DNA of 64,000 nucleotides from Sphingobacteriales bacterium (GTDB taxonomy: Bacteria > Bacteroidota > Bacteroidia > Chitinophagales > Chitinophagaceae): contig JACRJO010000018.1 in NCBI GenBank assembly GCA_016219985.1, forward strand, positions 62,001-126,000. The letters run 5' to 3'. The position numbers and the translations under genes are program-made. Positions within the stretch are counted from its first letter, which is position 1; every line of letters starts with the position of its first letter. Positions 1-7,088 of this stretch are shown here, piece after piece. The notes under the pieces were generated by a model. That model ran no database searches and was not told the origin of the DNA. It saw nothing but the letters and a program-made list of their open reading frames with translations.

Positions 1-214
1 CGGGGTCGGTATCCAGTACATTCAGGATATCCTTTGTTTCAAAAAACTCCGGCTTGTCCTCGTGGAGCTTTTTCACCACCCCGGCGTATTTCTTGCTACG
101 GCCCAGGTTTACCTCTACGCGGCAGCCGGGCCGCACCAGGTCCAGCAACTGATCCGGTACAGACCAGGTGTAGTTTTTAGGCAATGCGGCCGGTATGATG
201 ATTTCTGCGTACAA
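1..214 (-). CDS. priA: Primosomal protein N' (replication restart helicase), N-terminal fragment
   Basis: Only the first 71 codons lie in the window; the rest runs off the left edge. The visible residues match the 3'-DNA-binding domain that opens PriA: a YAEIIIPAALPKNYTW segment, then a PGCRVEV stretch and GRSKKYAGVV. PriA recognises stalled forks and reloads the replicative helicase in the cytoplasm. The first plausible codon is a TTG directly before YAEI, because no ATG lies in frame nearby; family members start M-Y-A-E. The upstream side is a heptad repeat array rather than another gene. The identification is by the family's N-terminal signature; the helicase part cannot be checked here. 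Confidence 0.8.
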   Translation of the reverse strand, partial: MYAEIIIPAALPKNYTWSVPDQLLDLVRPGCRVEVNLGRSKKYAGVVKKLHEDKPEFFETKDILNVLDTDP

Positions 215-250
215 GTATGTTTTGGCTTTTATTGATAGATACTTAATTAT

Positions 251-372
251 TGGGTGTCAGGTGTTGGGTGTTAGTTGTTTGACTACTACCGACTAACGAC
301 TAATGACTAACGACTACTGACTACCGACTACTGACTACCGACTACTGACTTCCTGCTCCCTGCTCCATATTC
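251..372. repeat. Degenerate 7-bp tandem repeat array (GACTACC/GGTGTTG words)
   Basis: Reading in steps of seven gives GGTGTCA, GGTGTTG, GGTGTTA, then about ten GACTACC, GACTAAC, GACTAAT or GACTACT units, and finally TGCTCCC and TGCTCCA. The period is kept while the word drifts. The array fills the gap between priA and plsC and contains the last codons and stop of plsC. The same two words recur next to each other at 38165-38218, and the GACTA word alone at 41459-41500. Confidence 0.85.
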
Positions 373-1104
373 CACAAGTTTTTGCTCCATAATCCGATAC
401 ACTTTTTCTTTTAACAACGGAACATCTGCAGTTGTTAACCCCGCCACGGGAATTTCTTCCAGGTAGAGGATCCGGCTTCGGCCGGGACTCATCCGGAATA
501 AACCTTCATGGGGCATTCTCCGGTAGGCGTCGAGGAATAAAACCGGTTTTACCGGGGTTTGCGTTTCAATTGCCACCCGGAAAGCGCCATCATAAAATTC
601 TTTCAGGGGCGTTGGGCCCATATTAAATGTACCCTCGGGAAAAACCATCACAGAGATCCCTTTACTGATCAGTGATTTCAGGATCCGCACACTGTTGGCC
701 CGGTTGGCCGCGCTGCTTCGGTCCACGGTCACAATCGCGTTGCGGTAAAAAAAGCCAAAGACCGGCACTTTGCTCATTTCCACTTTCCCCAGGGGACGGA
801 CCGGCTGGCGGAAGGCCTTCGGGATCATAGCCGCATCGAGATAGGAAATATGATTGCTGACAAAAATATAGGCCTTCTTTTTATCATGCGGCGCTTCAAA
901 TATCTTCCGGTGCCGGATACCAATGACAAAGAACCAGGCATCCGCCCAAATCATACAGAGCCGCATCACCATATTCCCTCCCTTTATCCTGCCAAAAAAA
1001 CTGGCGATAATGCTGAAGGGGAAAAGCGCCAGCATGATGATCACAAAGCTGAGAAAGGCATAAAGGGAATAAACCCAGCGCAACGGCATCAGTACACTCT
1101 TCAT
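328..1104 (-). CDS. plsC: 1-acyl-sn-glycerol-3-phosphate acyltransferase (PlsC family)
   Basis: This membrane enzyme would acylate lysophosphatidic acid to phosphatidic acid in phospholipid synthesis. It has N-terminal hydrophobic segments (about residues 8-40), the catalytic NHISYLD motif (the family NHxxxxD) near residue 84, and the FPEGTF acceptor-binding motif near residue 156. I use the ATG at 1104 rather than the GTG one codon earlier; it shares one base with the stop of the upstream DUF4258 gene, so the two are translationally coupled. Oddly, the last nine or so residues (RKSVVGSQ) and the stop codon are encoded by the 7-bp repeat array, so the native C-terminus has probably been replaced. 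Substrate is inferred from family only. Confidence 0.85.
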   Translation of the reverse strand: MKSVLMPLRWVYSLYAFLSFVIIMLALFPFSIIASFFGRIKGGNMVMRLCMIWADAWFFVIGIRHRKIFEAPHDKKKAYIFVSNHISYLDAAMIPKAFRQPVRPLGKVEMSKVPVFGFFYRNAIVTVDRSSAANRANSVRILKSLISKGISVMVFPEGTFNMGPTPLKEFYDGAFRVAIETQTPVKPVLFLDAYRRMPHEGLFRMSPGRSRILYLEEIPVAGLTTADVPLLKEKVYRIMEQKLVEYGAGSRKSVVGSQ

Positions 1105-1577
1105 CACCTGCGGTTTTTATAGTTGTCGTCATCCCCGGGGCAATCACAGCTGAAGTCCGTTTCCAGGTCGATCACCGTTACCACCACAGTTTTATCATTG
1201 CATTGGGCAAATACAATCCGTACCCGCTGGTCATCCCGGGTTATTCCTTCCACCGCATAACGGGGACAGCGGGCGTTTTGCAAATCGCTCTTGTTATAAT
1301 TAATCCTGCCCTCCTTCATGATCTCCTCCACTTCAGCCTGTGATATCTTCCGGCACTGCATCCGGCAGTTAGCATGGTTGCTGTACTCGAGATAGGAAAC
1401 CCGGCGGTCAAATCCCTTTTCCCGGTCAGAAAGCCGGGAAGCCGGGTCCTTCGGCTCATCCCTGCGGGTGGGATTGGGCTTGGGTACAGGTTCCTGGTTT
1501 TGCCGGCACTGGCGGACAATAAAGATCAACCCGAGCATCAGCAGCATCAATATATAGGGGACCCATTTCTTATTCAA
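1104..1577 (-). CDS. DUF4258 domain protein with N-terminal membrane anchor
   Basis: The 157-residue protein starts with a single hydrophobic helix (about residues 5-23) followed by a Pro/Arg/Asp-rich linker, then a DUF4258-like domain from about residue 60. The domain shows the pattern YSNHANCRMQCRKIS, helix with EVEEIM, and a strand-rich end VRIVFAQC then VVVTVIDL. It is unusually cysteine-rich, including a terminal CDCP. DUF4258 proteins are small, of unknown function, and sometimes compared to toxin-like folds; nothing here proves that. It overlaps plsC by one base, so the pair is probably co-transcribed. Confidence 0.6.
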   Translation of the reverse strand: MNKKWVPYILMLLMLGLIFIVRQCRQNQEPVPKPNPTRRDEPKDPASRLSDREKGFDRRVSYLEYSNHANCRMQCRKISQAEVEEIMKEGRINYNKSDLQNARCPRYAVEGITRDDQRVRIVFAQCNDKTVVVTVIDLETDFSCDCPGDDDNYKNRR

Positions 1578-1671
1578 GACACGTATTTTTTACAAATTAA
1601 AAGTAAATTGGTGATAGCCACACATCTATGTTGTTTTAATCCTTCTCCTTCCCAAAATCTTCCTTCTTGCT

Positions 1672-1679
1672 TATCTTTG
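1672..1679 (+). promoter_or_regulatory. Bacteroidota -7 box before mtaB
   Basis: TATCTTTG matches the TAnnTTTG element and ends 8 bases before the mtaB ATG, implying a very short or absent leader. No convincing -33 TTTG is seen at the usual distance. Confidence 0.55.
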
Positions 1680-1687
1680 CAGGCTCT

Positions 1688-2980
1688 ATGGCAGAATCCA
1701 GGACCATTGCCTTTCATACCCTTGGCTGCAAGCTTAATTTTTCAGAAACCTCCTCCCTTTCCCGTATGCTGGAACAGGAAGGTTTTGAGAAAAAAGAGTT
1801 TGACGACCTGGCCGATGTATATGTGATCAACACCTGTTCGGTGACCGATAATGCCGATAAAGAATGCCGGCAATTAGTCCGCCGTATCCAGCGCAAGGCG
1901 CCCGAAAGCCTGGTGGTGATCACGGGTTGCTATGCCCAGCTCAAACCCAGGGAAATTGCGGATATCCCCGGGGTGGACCTGGTGCTGGGCGCTGCGGAAA
2001 AATTCAATATCGGCCGGCATATCCGCGAACTGGCCAAGGGTGATTCCGCCAGGATCTGCAGTTGTGATATTGAGGAAGTTTCCGGCTTTCATTCTTCCTG
2101 GTCGGTGAATGACAGGACCCGCACTTTTTTAAAAGTGCAGGATGGCTGTGATTATACCTGCTCCTTCTGTACTATTCCGATGGCCCGTGGAAAAAGCCGG
2201 AGCGATACGATCGCCAACGTGGTAAAAAATGCGGAAGCATTAGCGGCCGGCGGGGTGAAAGAGATCGTACTGACGGGTGTAAACCTGGGAGATTTCGGGA
2301 AAGGACCTGAAGGTATTGCCACCCCGGTCAGCATCCATGGAAGGGAAGAAAATTTTTATGCGCTGGTTAAAGAACTGGATAAGGTGGAAGGCATCAGCCG
2401 CTACCGGATCTCTTCGATCGAACCGAACCTGCTGACCAATGAGATTATAGACTATGTGGCAAACAGTGATAAATTCATGCCGCATTTCCATATCCCCCTG
2501 CAAAGCGGGAGTAACAAAACCCTCGGGGCCATGCGCCGCCGGTACAAGCGGGAATTGTATGCGGAAAGGGTGAACCTGATCAAAAAACTGATGCCGCATT
2601 GCGCGATCGGTGTGGATGTGATCGTGGGATTCCCCGGTGAAACAGATGAAGATTTTAAAGACACCTTCGATTTCCTGCATGCACTGGATGTTTCCTACCT
2701 GCATGTGTTTACCTACTCAGAACGGGACAACACCCCTGCCCTGGATATCAGGCCCGTGGTCCCGGTGCATACCCGGAATGAACGGAATAAAACCCTGCGC
2801 AATCTTTCCTGGATGAAGATGCAGTATTTTACGGAGCAGCATGCCGGGCAGACCCGTACGGTGTTATTTGAGCAGCATGACAAGAACGGGATGATGGAAG
2901 GATATACGGACAATTATATCCGGGTTACCACGCCCTACCGGGAAGAATGGGTAAACTCGGTTGTACCGTGGAAAATATAA
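1688..2980 (+). CDS. mtaB: tRNA t6A37 methylthiotransferase MtaB
   Basis: MtaB is a radical-SAM enzyme that converts N6-threonylcarbamoyladenosine 37 of tRNAs reading ANN codons to its 2-methylthio form. The N-terminal UPF0004 domain carries three cluster cysteines (TLGCKLNFSE, NTCSVT and ITGCYAQ near residues 14, 50 and 80). The radical-SAM loop CDYTCSFC lies near residue 153, followed by IPLQSGS and RRRY motifs and a C-terminal TRAM-like region. The CK after TLG is typical of MtaB rather than MiaB or RimO. The start at ATG 1688 follows the -7 box and gives MAESRT-TLGCK; an upstream in-frame ATG would lie inside the promoter. A tRNA gene follows 25 bases after the stop. Confidence 0.9.
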   Translation: MAESRTIAFHTLGCKLNFSETSSLSRMLEQEGFEKKEFDDLADVYVINTCSVTDNADKECRQLVRRIQRKAPESLVVITGCYAQLKPREIADIPGVDLVLGAAEKFNIGRHIRELAKGDSARICSCDIEEVSGFHSSWSVNDRTRTFLKVQDGCDYTCSFCTIPMARGKSRSDTIANVVKNAEALAAGGVKEIVLTGVNLGDFGKGPEGIATPVSIHGREENFYALVKELDKVEGISRYRISSIEPNLLTNEIIDYVANSDKFMPHFHIPLQSGSNKTLGAMRRRYKRELYAERVNLIKKLMPHCAIGVDVIVGFPGETDEDFKDTFDFLHALDVSYLHVFTYSERDNTPALDIRPVVPVHTRNERNKTLRNLSWMKMQYFTEQHAGQTRTVLFEQHDKNGMMEGYTDNYIRVTTPYREEWVNSVVPWKI

Positions 2981-3005
2981 AGAAAGAACTTATTTTTACA
3001 GCCCC

Positions 3006-3080
3006 GGAACGTTAGCTCAGTTGGTTCAGAGCATTACTTTGACAGAGTAGGGGTCACTGGTTCGAGCCCAGTACGTTCCA
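3006..3080 (+). tRNA. tRNA-Val (anticodon GAC)
   Basis: A full cloverleaf can be drawn over 75 bases: acceptor GGAACGT with ACGTTCC, D stem GCTC/GAGC, anticodon stem TTACT/AGTAG with loop TTGACAG, T stem ACTGG/CCAGT with loop TTCGAGC, and discriminator A. The loop gives anticodon GAC, reading GUC/GUU valine codons. The CCA end is not encoded. It lies just downstream of mtaB, with a possible own promoter (TTATTTTTAC) in the gap. Confidence 0.93.
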
Positions 3081-3084
3081 CAGC

Positions 3085-3121
3085 GCCCTCCGTAGTGTTA
3101 GCTTCGGGGGGCTTTTTATTT
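3085..3121 (+). terminator. Rho-independent terminator after tRNA-Val
   Basis: GCCCTCCG pairs with CGGGGGGC (one G-T pair) across a 12-base loop and is followed by TTTTTATTT. It sits four bases after the tRNA discriminator base. Confidence 0.75.
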
Positions 3122-3140
3122 ACGGGATGCTCCTTGAGGA

Positions 3141-3171
3141 ATTCAAAATTCAAAAGTAAAAAGTAAAAAAG
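3141..3171. repeat. 7-bp tandem array (ATTCAAA/AGTAAAA words)
   Basis: Two ATTCAAA units are followed by two AGTAAAA units and a degenerate AAGGAAC. Its reverse complement recurs at 3310-3340. Confidence 0.75.
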
Positions 3172-3309
3172 GAACCCTCTGCCAGGAGATTTCCTATGAC
3201 TTGGATTATCCAAAAATGACAAAAAGCAAAAGATGTCACAACTTTTTAAGGATAAAAATCATCCAAATTCAACAATTTGCGAACCCATAAGGACAGTTCA
3301 TCCATAGGC

Positions 3310-3340
3310 TTTTTACTTTTGAATTTTGACTTTCAACTTC
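3310..3340. repeat. 7-bp tandem array, inverted copy (TTTTTAC/TTTTGAA words)
   Basis: Units TTTTTAC, TTTTGAA, TTTTGAC and TTTCAAC follow each other without gaps. It is the inverted partner of the array at 3141-3171. Confidence 0.75.
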
Positions 3341-3360
3341 TCCCCATTTTCCATTCCCCA

Positions 3361-3380
3361 CCTGCCTGCCGGCAGGCAGG
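3361..3380. repeat. Perfect 20-bp palindrome CCTGCCTGCC/GGCAGGCAGG
   Basis: The two 10-bp halves are exact reverse complements with no spacer. No poly-T follows, so it is not a simple terminator. It may be a dispersed palindromic element or a protein-binding site. Confidence 0.85.
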
Positions 3381-3459
3381 TTCACCATCCTCCCCCACTG
3401 TATAACTTTCTTTTTCCCCCGGCTGCAACTTTCCTACATTTAAGTTGTCTTACTTATGT

Positions 3460-3750
3460 ATGCAGAAATACCTGGTCACCATACAATTTGAAATGAGCGA
3501 GGCTTTTATGGAGCAGGTTCCTCCTCACCGGACGTATATCAATTTCCTGATCAACAAGGGAACAATTGATCATTATGCGGTTAGTATGGAAACCCACCGT
3601 TCCTGGATCACGCTGAATGCGGAGAGTAAAAAAGAGGTGGAGAAAATACTGAAGAAGTCCCCGCTCTGTAAATTCTGGACCTGGGAAATAGACGAATTGT
3701 TCGTACTGGACGGACAGCATTACCGGCTGCCGGAAGTAAATCCGAATTAA
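3460..3750 (+). CDS. Small YciI/muconolactone-isomerase-like conserved protein
   Basis: A 96-residue soluble protein beginning MQKYLVTIQFEM at ATG 3460; an ATG five codons earlier is less likely because the conserved strand starts here. The pattern of strand (LVTIQF), helix with VPPHRTYINFLI, strand (YAVSMETHRSWITL), helix (KKEVEKILKKSPL) and final strand (WEIDELF) fits a ferredoxin-like dimeric alpha/beta barrel such as YciI or muconolactone isomerase. No catalytic role can be assigned. It stands alone between the repeat-bearing gap and the convergent tag gene. Confidence 0.55.
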   Translation: MQKYLVTIQFEMSEAFMEQVPPHRTYINFLINKGTIDHYAVSMETHRSWITLNAESKKEVEKILKKSPLCKFWTWEIDELFVLDGQHYRLPEVNPN

Positions 3751-3775
3751 TAAAGCTCCCGCTGCCCCGGCTCCC

Positions 3776-4324
3776 TTATTTTTCAGCCCATTTAGGTTTG
3801 GCTTTCATCACTTTCCGGTACACGGGGCAGGATTCCACATGCGCTCCCGGGAGGTAACCGGTACTCATCAGGAATTCATTCACAATTTCACCCCCGGTAA
3901 AGCGAAAATGAACCTTAAAAAGTTTTACCCATTCTTCCTTGGTCCGGGGATGATGAATATCCAGCCAGTTCCGGAATGATCCGTGCTCCTGCTGCAGCAA
4001 CAGGATTTGTCCTGCATTATAGACCGCCGCTTCCACTTTCAGGCGGTTCCGGATGATACCGGCATCCTGCAGCAATTTCTCTTTTTTCTTTTCGGTAAAC
4101 CGGGCCACTTTCCCGATATTGAATCCGTCGTATGCAATGAAAAAATGATCTTTTTTCTTCAGGATGGTATCCCAGCTCAGGCCGGCCTGGTTTATTTCCA
4201 GGACCAGTCTTGCAAAAAGAAGATCGTCGTCCTGGATCGGGAAGCCGTATTCAAGATCATGATACTGGCGATGAAGGGTATCTTTCCCTTTGGTTTGAAC
4301 AAATTCACAATAGGAAGCAGCCAT
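3776..4324 (-). CDS. tag: DNA-3-methyladenine glycosylase I
   Basis: Tag removes 3-methyladenine from alkylated DNA as the first step of base-excision repair. The 182-residue length is normal. Family landmarks are YHDLEYG (family YHDxEWG) near residue 21, the LEINQAGLSWDTIL helix near residue 43, DAGIIRNRLKVEA near residue 87 and GGEIVNEFL near residue 145. The zinc snap is formed by Cys6, the His of YHD and the C-terminal HVESC (H-x3-C). The conserved Trp after the first Cys is replaced by Glu-Phe (CEF), a small departure. It is convergent with the preceding small gene. Confidence 0.88.
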   Translation of the reverse strand: MAASYCEFVQTKGKDTLHRQYHDLEYGFPIQDDDLLFARLVLEINQAGLSWDTILKKKDHFFIAYDGFNIGKVARFTEKKKEKLLQDAGIIRNRLKVEAAVYNAGQILLLQQEHGSFRNWLDIHHPRTKEEWVKLFKVHFRFTGGEIVNEFLMSTGYLPGAHVESCPVYRKVMKAKPKWAEK

Positions 4325-4430
4325 TAAGCGATTTTTTTTGCAGTTAAAAACTCTTTTCTATACCATCAACCATGTAACAGGTACACTATTTATCCCTTAA
4401 AGTGAGATACGAATTGTAAAAGGTCTACAA

Positions 4431-4455
4431 TAAAAAAACCCCGCTATTGCGGGGC
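4431..4455 (-). terminator. Rho-independent terminator of the minus-strand tRNA-Val
   Basis: On the minus strand GCGGGG... the stem is formed by CCCCGC and GCGGGG around a four-base loop, followed by seven Ts. It lies five bases past the tRNA 3' end. Confidence 0.85.
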
Positions 4456-4459
4456 TTCG

Positions 4460-4534
4460 TGGGAGTTGACGGGTTCGAACCGCCGACCCTCTGCTTGTAA
4501 GGCAGATGCTCTGAACCAGCTGAGCTAAACTCCC
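4460..4534 (-). tRNA. tRNA-Val (anticodon UAC)
   Basis: A complete 75-base cloverleaf: acceptor GGGAGTT/AACTCCC, D stem GCTC/GAGC, anticodon stem TCTGC/GCAGA with loop CTTACAA (anticodon TAC), T stem GGCGG/CCGTC with loop TTCGAAC, discriminator A. CCA is not encoded. With the GAC tRNA 1.4 kb away, the two together cover all four valine codons. Confidence 0.93.
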
Positions 4535-4594
4535 TTTTCTTTAAACGGAGTGCAAAGATAAGGCTGTGATTTTTTTTGCCAAATTTTTTTTCAT

Positions 4595-4966
4595 CTACAC
4601 AGGGGGTTCCCACAATTCAATTTTATTCTCTTCCGGGTCCAGTATCCAGCCAAATTTTCCATATTCCCCCTCCACGGGTTCCCCGACCTCGTCCACCCCT
4701 TCATTTTTCAATACCGCGAGTAATTCCTTCAGGTCTTTTACCATAAAATTTATCATAACATCCTTCCCGGACGGCTTAAAATATTCCGAATTCTCCGGGA
4801 AAATGGAAAAAAGGGTAAACCCCGAGGCCGGCATTTCCCCTGGTTTCCAGGCCGCATAGGTCGTCCCGTGAAAGGCGATTCCCAGGTGTTTTTCATACCA
4901 GGCAGCTAATTGCTTCGGATCTTTCGCCTTTATAAAGGGCCCTCCAAGGCCGGTTACTCTTTCCAT
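4595..4966 (-). CDS. VOC-family (glyoxalase/bleomycin-resistance fold) protein
   Basis: A 123-residue single-domain protein with the paired beta-alpha-beta-beta-beta modules of the vicinal oxygen chelate fold. Landmarks are GPFIKAKDPKQLAAWYEKHLG at the start, FMVKDLKELLAVLKNEG in the second module and the closing GWILDPEENKIELWEP, whose Glu is the usual metal ligand. The first-module metal ligand position is not a clear His, so substrate and metal use are unknown. It could be a metabolite-modifying enzyme or a binding protein. It is a stand-alone gene. Confidence 0.8.
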   Translation of the reverse strand: MERVTGLGGPFIKAKDPKQLAAWYEKHLGIAFHGTTYAAWKPGEMPASGFTLFSIFPENSEYFKPSGKDVMINFMVKDLKELLAVLKNEGVDEVGEPVEGEYGKFGWILDPEENKIELWEPPV

Positions 4967-5031
4967 GATCGTTTATTTACTTAAATATACAAAGTTCCCG
5001 ACCCCTCATTATAATAATTCCCGATTGTTTC

Positions 5032-5039
5032 TATTTTTG
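5032..5039 (+). promoter_or_regulatory. -7 box before clpS
   Basis: TATTTTTG, six bases before the clpS ATG, fits TAnnTTTG and supports a nearly leaderless transcript covering clpS and aat. Confidence 0.5.
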
Positions 5040-5045
5040 CATCTT

Positions 5046-5348
5046 ATGCTGAATGTCAAACATGATATTGAAACGGATGTCCTGGATGAGGTGGACCTGC
5101 TGACCTCCGGGGAGGCGCCCTGCCACCTGGTGGTCTGGAATGATGAGGTCAATACCTTTGAGTGGGTCATTGAGACCCTGATGACGGTTTGCGGGCACAG
5201 CCATGAACAGGCCGAGCAATGCTCCTATATCATTCATTTCCGTGGTAAATACGCGGTGAAAAACGGCAGCTACGAAGACCTCAAACCGCTTTGTGATGCC
5301 ATTACGGAAAGAGGTATCAATGCGACCGTTGAAGTGGTGGCCGGCTAA
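5046..5348 (+). CDS. clpS: ATP-dependent Clp protease adaptor ClpS
   Basis: ClpS hands proteins bearing destabilising N-terminal residues to ClpAP/ClpCP. The 100-residue protein starts at ATG 5046, just after the -7 box; longer frames start upstream of the promoter. The core CHLVVWNDEVNTFEWVIETL contains the N-degron pocket residues (N-D-x-x-N/T-x-x-x-V), followed by the CGHSHEQAEQ helix and HFRGKYAVKNGSYEDL. The gene is followed after 8 bases by aat, which creates ClpS substrates, so the pair forms an N-degron module. Confidence 0.9.
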   Translation: MLNVKHDIETDVLDEVDLLTSGEAPCHLVVWNDEVNTFEWVIETLMTVCGHSHEQAEQCSYIIHFRGKYAVKNGSYEDLKPLCDAITERGINATVEVVAG

Positions 5349-5356
5349 GTACGCCC

Positions 5357-6007
5357 ATGTCCCTTTTCTTTCTTGATAAAGAAACCCGCTTTCCCCCTGT
5401 TCACCTGGCGGAACCCGATGGCCTCCTGGCCATAGGCGGAGACCTTTCTGCCGAAAGATTGCTGGAGGCTTACCGGCAGGGCATATTTCCCTGGTACGAG
5501 GAGCCCCCGATTCTCTGGTGGTGCCCGGATCCGCGTTTTGTCCTTTTCCCGGAAGAATTAAAAATAGCGAGGAGCATCAAACCCCTGCTCCGGCGGGAAG
5601 AATTTGAATTCACCACAAACAAGGCCTTCAGCGGGGTAATTCATGCCTGCAGAACAACAAAAAGACCGGGGCAACAGGGGACCTGGATCAGCCCGGAAGT
5701 GGAAAAAGCCTATACAAACCTGCACCAGCTGGGGTATGCTCACAGTGCGGAGGTATGGAAGGATGGCGAGCTCGCGGGTGGCTTATATGGCATCCGGATC
5801 GGAAAGATTTTCTTCGGGGAAAGTATGTTCAGCAGGCTGAGCAATGCCTCCCGCTACGCATTTACCCGCTATGTTCAGCAGTTGAAACAGGAAGGAATAC
5901 AGCTGATCGACTGCCAGGTGTATACAGCGTACCTGGAAAGTTTTGGCGCCCGGATGATCCCGAGAAATGAGTTTGTTCAACTGGTTCAGAACCTGGTTTC
6001 CAGGTAG
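5357..6007 (+). CDS. aat: Leucyl/phenylalanyl-tRNA--protein transferase
   Basis: Aat adds Leu or Phe from aminoacyl-tRNA to N-terminal Lys or Arg, making primary N-degrons. The full-length 216-residue protein shows LLAIGGDLS, LLEAYRQGIFPWYEE near residue 35, WWCPDPR (family WWSPDPR with Ser changed to Cys), and GKIFFGESMFS near residue 150. It lies 8 bases behind clpS and is surely co-transcribed with it. Its last 22 bases overlap the 3' end of the convergent esterase gene. Confidence 0.92.
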   Translation: MSLFFLDKETRFPPVHLAEPDGLLAIGGDLSAERLLEAYRQGIFPWYEEPPILWWCPDPRFVLFPEELKIARSIKPLLRREEFEFTTNKAFSGVIHACRTTKRPGQQGTWISPEVEKAYTNLHQLGYAHSAEVWKDGELAGGLYGIRIGKIFFGESMFSRLSNASRYAFTRYVQQLKQEGIQLIDCQVYTAYLESFGARMIPRNEFVQLVQNLVSR

Positions 6008-6717
6008 TGCGGCAGCATGGCCTTCCAGGTATTCCAGTCGTGCGGCCATTCTTCCCCCCATACATCCAGTTCATAATTGATCCCCTTGTCATAGAGAATT
6101 TTGGCAAAACGGCCACTGTTGGAGGGGTCCTCATAAGGGCCGCTTCCGGTTACGATATGGATGTTCCGGCTCTGCCGGATCTGTTCCAGTATGCCATGAT
6201 CGGTCAGGTTGGGCATAAAGTGCATGGGGCTGTTGAAGTAGACATCCTCGTCATAATGCCCCTTTGAGTATTCTGTCAGGTCGTATACCCCGCTCATGGC
6301 AATCACCCCATTGATCAGGTCCGGCCTCTTGAGAAACAGGTTCATACTGTGCAGCGCCCCGAAGGAAGCGCCGCAGGTAATGATCGGGGTCTCCTGGCTG
6401 GTATTGTTCCGGATAAAAGGAACCACTTCATCAAATACATAATTATTCCATTGCTGGTGACGCCAGGTTTTATGGCGCGGATCCACCTGGTTATTCATCC
6501 AGCTGTCGTTATTGATACTGTCAATGGAAAAAACCTTGACCTTCCCCCCGTTGACATGACCGGCGATATGCTCCATCAACTGGAAACGTTCGTACTCCAG
6601 GTAATCTGCCGCCGCGGTCGGGATCAGTAAAAGTGCAAACCCGTAGTCACCATAAGTGGCAACCGGCATTTCTTTTTCCAGCGAAGGGCTGTACCAGGAA
6701 CTAATCTCTTTCTTCAT
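5986..6717 (-). CDS. Alpha/beta-hydrolase fold esterase
   Basis: A 243-residue cytoplasmic protein without signal peptide. The nucleophile elbow is CGASFGALHS near residue 117 and the catalytic His lies in the closing WPHDWNTW. The region FMPNL...IHIVTGSGPYEDPS would carry the acid. The arrangement fits the esterase D / polyhydroxybutyrate-depolymerase-like group seen in Bacteroidota, where these proteins are annotated as esterases of unknown substrate. It is transcribed towards aat and overlaps its end by 22 bp. Confidence 0.75.
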   Translation of the reverse strand: MKKEISSWYSPSLEKEMPVATYGDYGFALLLIPTAAADYLEYERFQLMEHIAGHVNGGKVKVFSIDSINNDSWMNNQVDPRHKTWRHQQWNNYVFDEVVPFIRNNTSQETPIITCGASFGALHSMNLFLKRPDLINGVIAMSGVYDLTEYSKGHYDEDVYFNSPMHFMPNLTDHGILEQIRQSRNIHIVTGSGPYEDPSNSGRFAKILYDKGINYELDVWGEEWPHDWNTWKAMLPHYLETRF

Positions 6718-7088
6718 ATGTAAACCTTAAATAAAATATCATTGATAGTGAAACGGACTTAAATTCCTGCAAAGTTAATTTTAAATAATTGCCCACCCGT
6801 TCAGTTCTGACCACCCTTCATTCACAAAAGGGACCGGTATCAAATAAATAACCGTATTTTTTCTTGGTAGATTATCAAAGTAATTGTACTTTTATTTTAC
6901 AGTATTTTTACTGTTTATGATATAAGTATTTTTACCTACTTCCCGCAAGTAGCTGATTAATAAAATATTAACAGATAAATCCTATCCTGAAATACCTGCT
7001 TGCCGGGCATGAAGATACCGGACCTGTGCAAAACCGTTTAAGAATGGGGCCCCCGGGCCAGATTAAGGACAATAAAGCTGGTTAGCAT
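6718..7088. other. AT-rich intergenic region with small inverted repeats
   Basis: No gene seen in about 370 bases. The middle is AT-rich. ACAGTA and TACTGT form an inverted repeat with a four-base spacer at 6899-6914, and CTACTT/AAGTAG form another near 6936-6952. Both lie upstream of the receiver gene and could be operators, though this is only a suggestion. Confidence 0.4.

Larger units (their letters stand above)
3122..3459. other. Gene-free stretch with inverted heptad arrays and a perfect palindrome
   Basis: No credible gene. It holds a 7-bp array at 3141-3171 (ATTCAAA, AGTAAAA words), its reverse complement at 3310-3340 (TTTTTAC, TTTTGAA words), and a perfect 20-bp palindrome at 3361-3380. 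The two arrays match over about 20 bases in opposite orientation, so transcripts could fold into a large hairpin. Confidence 0.7.

Noticed and set aside
3034..3222. 62-codon minus-strand frame over the tRNA and repeats
   Set aside because: It reads through the tRNA-Val complement, a classic false ORF.
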